Notes under the pieces: model-generated | The model's database searches: none | What the model was told of the DNA's origin: nothing | The model's input: the letters and a program-made list of their open reading frames with translations, nothing else | Program-made: the position numbers and the translations under genes | Shown: positions 21,320-24,237 of the stretch, one piece after another | Position numbering within the stretch: the first letter of the stretch is position 1 | How the letters are laid out: each line of letters opens with the position of its first letter | Assembly: GCA_003508005.1 (NCBI GenBank) | Contig: DNUE01000091.1 | Coordinates: 118,045-142,281, forward strand | Direction: 5' to 3' | Length of the DNA: 24,237 bases | Source: Desulfobulbaceae bacterium | Lineage (GTDB): Bacteria; Desulfobacterota; Desulfobulbia; Desulfobulbales; Desulfobulbaceae

Positions 21320-22206
21320 GATGACCTGTTAAGTTGCGTTGCAATACCCCCTTCACCCCCAAACCGCTCAGCAAGAACCTTCCGCATAACCTCCAGGGGC
21401 GCCACCTTCCCGGTCCACAGCTCGAACTGGGCCGCGCCCTGATACATCAGCATGCTCAGCCCGTCGAGCACCTCGCAGCCGGCGGCGCGGGCTTCACGCA
21501 GCAACCGGGTTGCGAGCGGGGCATAGACAATGTCCATCACCACGGAAAAATGAGAAAGCAATTCCGCCGGCACCGGCGTCTGCTCAAGCGCCGGGGCCAT
21601 GCCCACGGAGGTGGCGTTGACCATGGCGACCGCCCTGACATCTGAAAGCGCTTCCGGTTCGACAAAGGCACAGCCGAGTTGCCGGGCCAGTTCCATCCCC
21701 TTTTCCCGGGTGCGGTTGGTCAGGAGCACCTCAGCCCCGGCCTCCAGCAAGCCAAAGCCGATGGCCCGCCCCGCGCCGCCGGCGCCGATCAGGAGCACGC
21801 GGCTGCCTCTGAGCTGCATCTTCTCCGCCAGGGCACGGTTGGCGCCGACCCAATCGGTGTTGCTGCCGAACACGGTGCGGTCCGCCGGGTTTTCCGCGCT
21901 GCCGATCAGCAGGGTGTTGACCGCGCCGATCCTGGCGGCAACCGGGTCCAGAACATCGACAAAGCCGACCACCTCTTCCTTGAAGGGGATGGTGACGCTG
22001 ACCCCCTTGAAGCCCAGGGCCTTGAGACCCGCCACCCCGGCGGCCAGGCCGGAGGTGGGCAGGGGCACATAGACGCAATTCATCCCAAGGGCGGCGAAGC
22101 AGGCGTTGTGCATCACCGGGCTCAGGGTATGGTGCACCGGGTTGCCGATGATCCCGAACAGTTGCGTCCCGCCGTTGATTCCCTGCTGCTGACAGCTCAT
22201 TCCCAT
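21316..22206 (-). CDS. aroE: Shikimate dehydrogenase
   Basis: A 296-residue NADP-dependent enzyme reducing 3-dehydroshikimate. The shikimate-binding part has NPVHHTLSPVMHNACFAALG and VSVTIPFKEEVVGFVD, with the catalytic Lys in PFKEE. GAVNTLL and GSNTDWVGA carry the catalytic Asp. The Rossmann domain begins at VLLIGAGGAGRAIGFGL with NRTREKG setting NADP preference. The start may be ATG 22206 or ATG 22200; the latter overlaps the nadC stop as ATGA. Neither has a strong Shine-Dalgarno sequence. It sits between nadC and aroA in a fully overlapping operon. Confidence 0.96.
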   Translation of the reverse strand: MGMSCQQQGINGGTQLFGIIGNPVHHTLSPVMHNACFAALGMNCVYVPLPTSGLAAGVAGLKALGFKGVSVTIPFKEEVVGFVDVLDPVAARIGAVNTLLIGSAENPADRTVFGSNTDWVGANRALAEKMQLRGSRVLLIGAGGAGRAIGFGLLEAGAEVLLTNRTREKGMELARQLGCAFVEPEALSDVRAVAMVNATSVGMAPALEQTPVPAELLSHFSVVMDIVYAPLATRLLREARAAGCEVLDGLSMLMYQGAAQFELWTGKVAPLEVMRKVLAERFGGEGGIATQLNRSS

Positions 22207-23060
22207 ACCGAGGTCCAGGAGGCCGAACTCTCCACGTCCATGCCGATATCGCAGGCCGGTGCAGAATGGGTGAGCCGCCCTACCGAGATCAAATTGACCC
22301 CGGTTTCAGCAATCGAGCGAACCGTCTCCAGGGTAACCCCGCCCGAGGCCTCCACCAGGGCACGTCCGCTGATCAGCCGGACAGCCTCGCGCATCTCCGG
22401 AAGCTTCATGTTATCAAGCATGATGACCTCCACCCCGCAGTCCAGGCACTCCTGCACCTGGGCCATGGTTTCCGCCTCCACTTCGATGCGCAGGGTATGA
22501 GGGACGAACGCCCTGACCCGTTGCACAGCAGCGGAGATTGAGCCGCAAGCCGCCAGGTGATTGTCCTTCAGCAACACACCGTCAGCAAGGTTAAAGCGAT
22601 GATTGGAGCCGCCGCCGACCCTGACCGCGTACTTTTCCAACATCCTGAGTCCCGGGGTGGTCTTGCGCGTATCGGTGATCCGCACGTCCAGGCCGGCGAC
22701 CTGCGCCACATAGCTGTGGGTCAGAGTGGCAATTCCGCACAACCGCTGCACCAGGTTCAGCGCCACCCTCTCGCCCCGCAGCAGATCCCGGACCGGTCCC
22801 CGCGCCCTGAGCAGAACGCTGCCGGCCTCTACCTGGCAGCCGTCAGCCACGGCGGTCTCCACTATCACCGCGGAATTCAGCAGCTGGAACACCCGGCCGG
22901 CGACCAGGCTCATCCCGGCTGCCACCAGAGGTTCCCTGGCTTTCAGCACCGCAGTGACAATCTGATCGACCTGAAAAACCGCATCAGTGGTGATATCGCC
23001 GGCTCCGATATCCTCCGCGAGGAAGGCCCGGAGCTGGCTGTCCAGCAACAGTTCGTCCAT
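22197..23060 (-). CDS. nadC: Nicotinate-nucleotide pyrophosphorylase (quinolinate phosphoribosyltransferase)
   Basis: A 287-residue NAD-synthesis enzyme converting quinolinate and PRPP to nicotinate mononucleotide. Family motifs are EDIGAGDITTDA at the N-terminus, ALNLVQRLCGIATLT, the catalytic DTRKTTPGLRMLEKYAVRVG, GGGSNHRFNLADGVLLKDNH, VEVIMLDNM and VEASGGV. ATG 23060 overlaps the valS stop by one base (TGATG), pointing to one transcript with valS, aroE and aroA. Confidence 0.97.
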   Translation of the reverse strand: MDELLLDSQLRAFLAEDIGAGDITTDAVFQVDQIVTAVLKAREPLVAAGMSLVAGRVFQLLNSAVIVETAVADGCQVEAGSVLLRARGPVRDLLRGERVALNLVQRLCGIATLTHSYVAQVAGLDVRITDTRKTTPGLRMLEKYAVRVGGGSNHRFNLADGVLLKDNHLAACGSISAAVQRVRAFVPHTLRIEVEAETMAQVQECLDCGVEVIMLDNMKLPEMREAVRLISGRALVEASGGVTLETVRSIAETGVNLISVGRLTHSAPACDIGMDVESSASWTSVWE

Positions 23061-24237
23061 CAGCGCAGTTTCTGCAGCCTCCCGGTTGATTCCCTATTCT
23101 TTGCCAGTCGGACCTGGAGCTCCTCCAGTTTCTGCCGCTCCTTGGCCACCACCTCCGCCGGAGCCTTGCCGAGGAAGGTTTCATTGCCCAGCTTGCCCTG
23201 GACCCGCTGCAGGTCCTGTTCCAGCTTCTGTCGCTCCTTGGCCAGCTTGGCCAGCTCGCCCTCGGCATCAATCAAGCCCCGGAGCGGCACCACCACCTCC
23301 ACATCCTGCACCAGAGTGTGGCCGGCATCCGTGGGCACGGTCCCGCTTTCCAGGATGCCAAGGGTTTCGGCACGGGTCATTGACCGGATGGCACCGGCAA
23401 ACCGCTCCATCAGCTCCCTCTTGTCATTGTCCGCGCAGATCAGGGTCGCCTCGACCTTGGCCGTGGGGTGGACATCCGCCTCGCTGCGGATGGTCCTGAT
23501 CCCGGAAATGACGCCCATAAGCAACTCCATCGCGGCTTCCGCTTCCGGGTCATGCCAATGCGGCTGTTCCTCGGGAAATGCTTCCAGCATGATGGTTTTG
23601 CGCTGGCCGGGCAATACGCTCCAAATCTCCTCGGTGACAAAGGGGGCCAGGGGATGCAGCAGCTTGAGCACGGTTTCGAGCACCTGCAGCATCACCCCTC
23701 TTGCCTGCTCCCGGGAAGTTGCATCGTCGCCGTACAGATCAGCCTTGATCCATTCCAGGTACCAGTCGCAGAACTCCCGCCAGATGAACTGATAGATCCC
23801 GGAAGCAACGTCATTGAAATTATACCCGTCCAGTGCCTGGCGCACCGCCCGGACCGTCGCGTTGGCGCGGCTCAGAATCCAGCGGTGCGGCAGGGCCAGG
23901 GAGGCGGGCGCCGCAGTCACCAGGGTAACCCCGGCATCGCAATCCTTGAGGTGCATCTGGGCAAAACGGGCCGCGTTCCACAGCTTGTTGATAAAATGGC
24001 GGTAGCCTTCTATCCGCTCCTCGTCCATGCGGATTTCACGTCCCTGCGCGGCAAAAGCGGTGAGGGTGAAGCGAAAGGCGTCGGTCCCGTAGCGCTCGAT
24101 CATGTCAATGGGGTCAATGACATTGCCGGTGGACTTGGACATCTTCTTGCCGTGCTTGTCCCGGACCAGGGCGTGCAGGTACACGTCGCGGAACGGCACT
24201 TCGCCCATGAAATGCAGGCCCATCATCATCATCCGCG
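23060..24237 (-). CDS. valS: Valyl-tRNA synthetase (C-terminal part)
   Basis: The 3' part of valS, about 392 codons; the 5' part lies beyond the window edge. It enters at RMMMMGLHFMGEVPFRDVY and contains the class I KMSKS signature in HGKKMSKSTGNVIDPIDMIE. The anticodon-binding helical domain follows (INKLWNAARFAQ, WREFCDWYLEWIKADLYGD, LHPLAPFVTEEIWSVLPG). The C-terminal coiled-coil arm (LAKERQKLEQDLQRVQGKLG and KERQKLEELQVRLAKNRE) is complete. Confidence 0.98.
   Translation of the reverse strand, partial: RMMMMGLHFMGEVPFRDVYLHALVRDKHGKKMSKSTGNVIDPIDMIERYGTDAFRFTLTAFAAQGREIRMDEERIEGYRHFINKLWNAARFAQMHLKDCDAGVTLVTAAPASLALPHRWILSRANATVRAVRQALDGYNFNDVASGIYQFIWREFCDWYLEWIKADLYGDDATSREQARGVMLQVLETVLKLLHPLAPFVTEEIWSVLPGQRKTIMLEAFPEEQPHWHDPEAEAAMELLMGVISGIRTIRSEADVHPTAKVEATLICADNDKRELMERFAGAIRSMTRAETLGILESGTVPTDAGHTLVQDVEVVVPLRGLIDAEGELAKLAKERQKLEQDLQRVQGKLGNETFLGKAPAEVVAKERQKLEELQVRLAKNRESTGRLQKLR

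Noticed and set aside
1..24237. CRISPR array, prophage or plasmid origin
   Set aside because: No regularly spaced direct repeats, phage structural genes or iterons were seen.

Overview
The window looks like chromosomal DNA from an anaerobic Gram-negative bacterium, most likely a member of the Desulfobacterota (Desulfobulbales-like). This is an inference. It rests on a Tat-exported selenocysteine formate dehydrogenase, several molybdenum/tungsten genes, an outer-membrane LPS assembly gene (lptD), and a GC-rich background with AT-rich regulatory gaps. No 16S rRNA gene is present to confirm it.

Positions 1-8930 form a molybdenum/tungsten island. A leftward formate dehydrogenase alpha-subunit gene runs off the window edge and reads through an in-frame UGA (Sec). 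Divergent from it are a ModE-type DNA-binding protein and the molybdate importer modABC. A convergent padR-family regulator follows, then a divergent 71-residue protein of unknown function. Next come two leftward genes: a bacterial TiaS-like protein and a single-subunit molybdenum storage protein (MosA/MosB family). After these are an orphan TupA-like tungstate-binding lipoprotein and, beyond an 840-base gap, a second ModE-type DNA-binding protein. Two sequence motifs tie the island together. A perfect 12-bp palindrome overlaps the predicted -35 box of both the fdh and tupA-like promoters. A PadR-type inverted repeat occurs both in front of padR/the small gene and in the gap before the second ModE-like gene. 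I read the island as a unit for import, sensing, storage and use of Mo/W, with the TiaS-like protein and the small protein as its uncharacterised parts.

Positions 8940-12260 hold a bidirectional terminator, tRNA-Arg(ACG), and a leftward pair, a radical SAM protein translationally coupled to an RNase E/G.

Positions 12394-19584 are a rightward envelope and SAM cluster: lptD, a DHH phosphoesterase, the lytic transglycosylases mltB and mltA, a class I methyltransferase and a SAM hydroxide adenosyltransferase. The genes are tightly spaced or overlap by 4 bases, which suggests one operon.

Positions 19585-20040 contain hairpins and a decayed IS200-type transposase.

Positions 20042-24237 are a leftward housekeeping operon, valS (3' part) - nadC - aroE - aroA, in which every junction overlaps.
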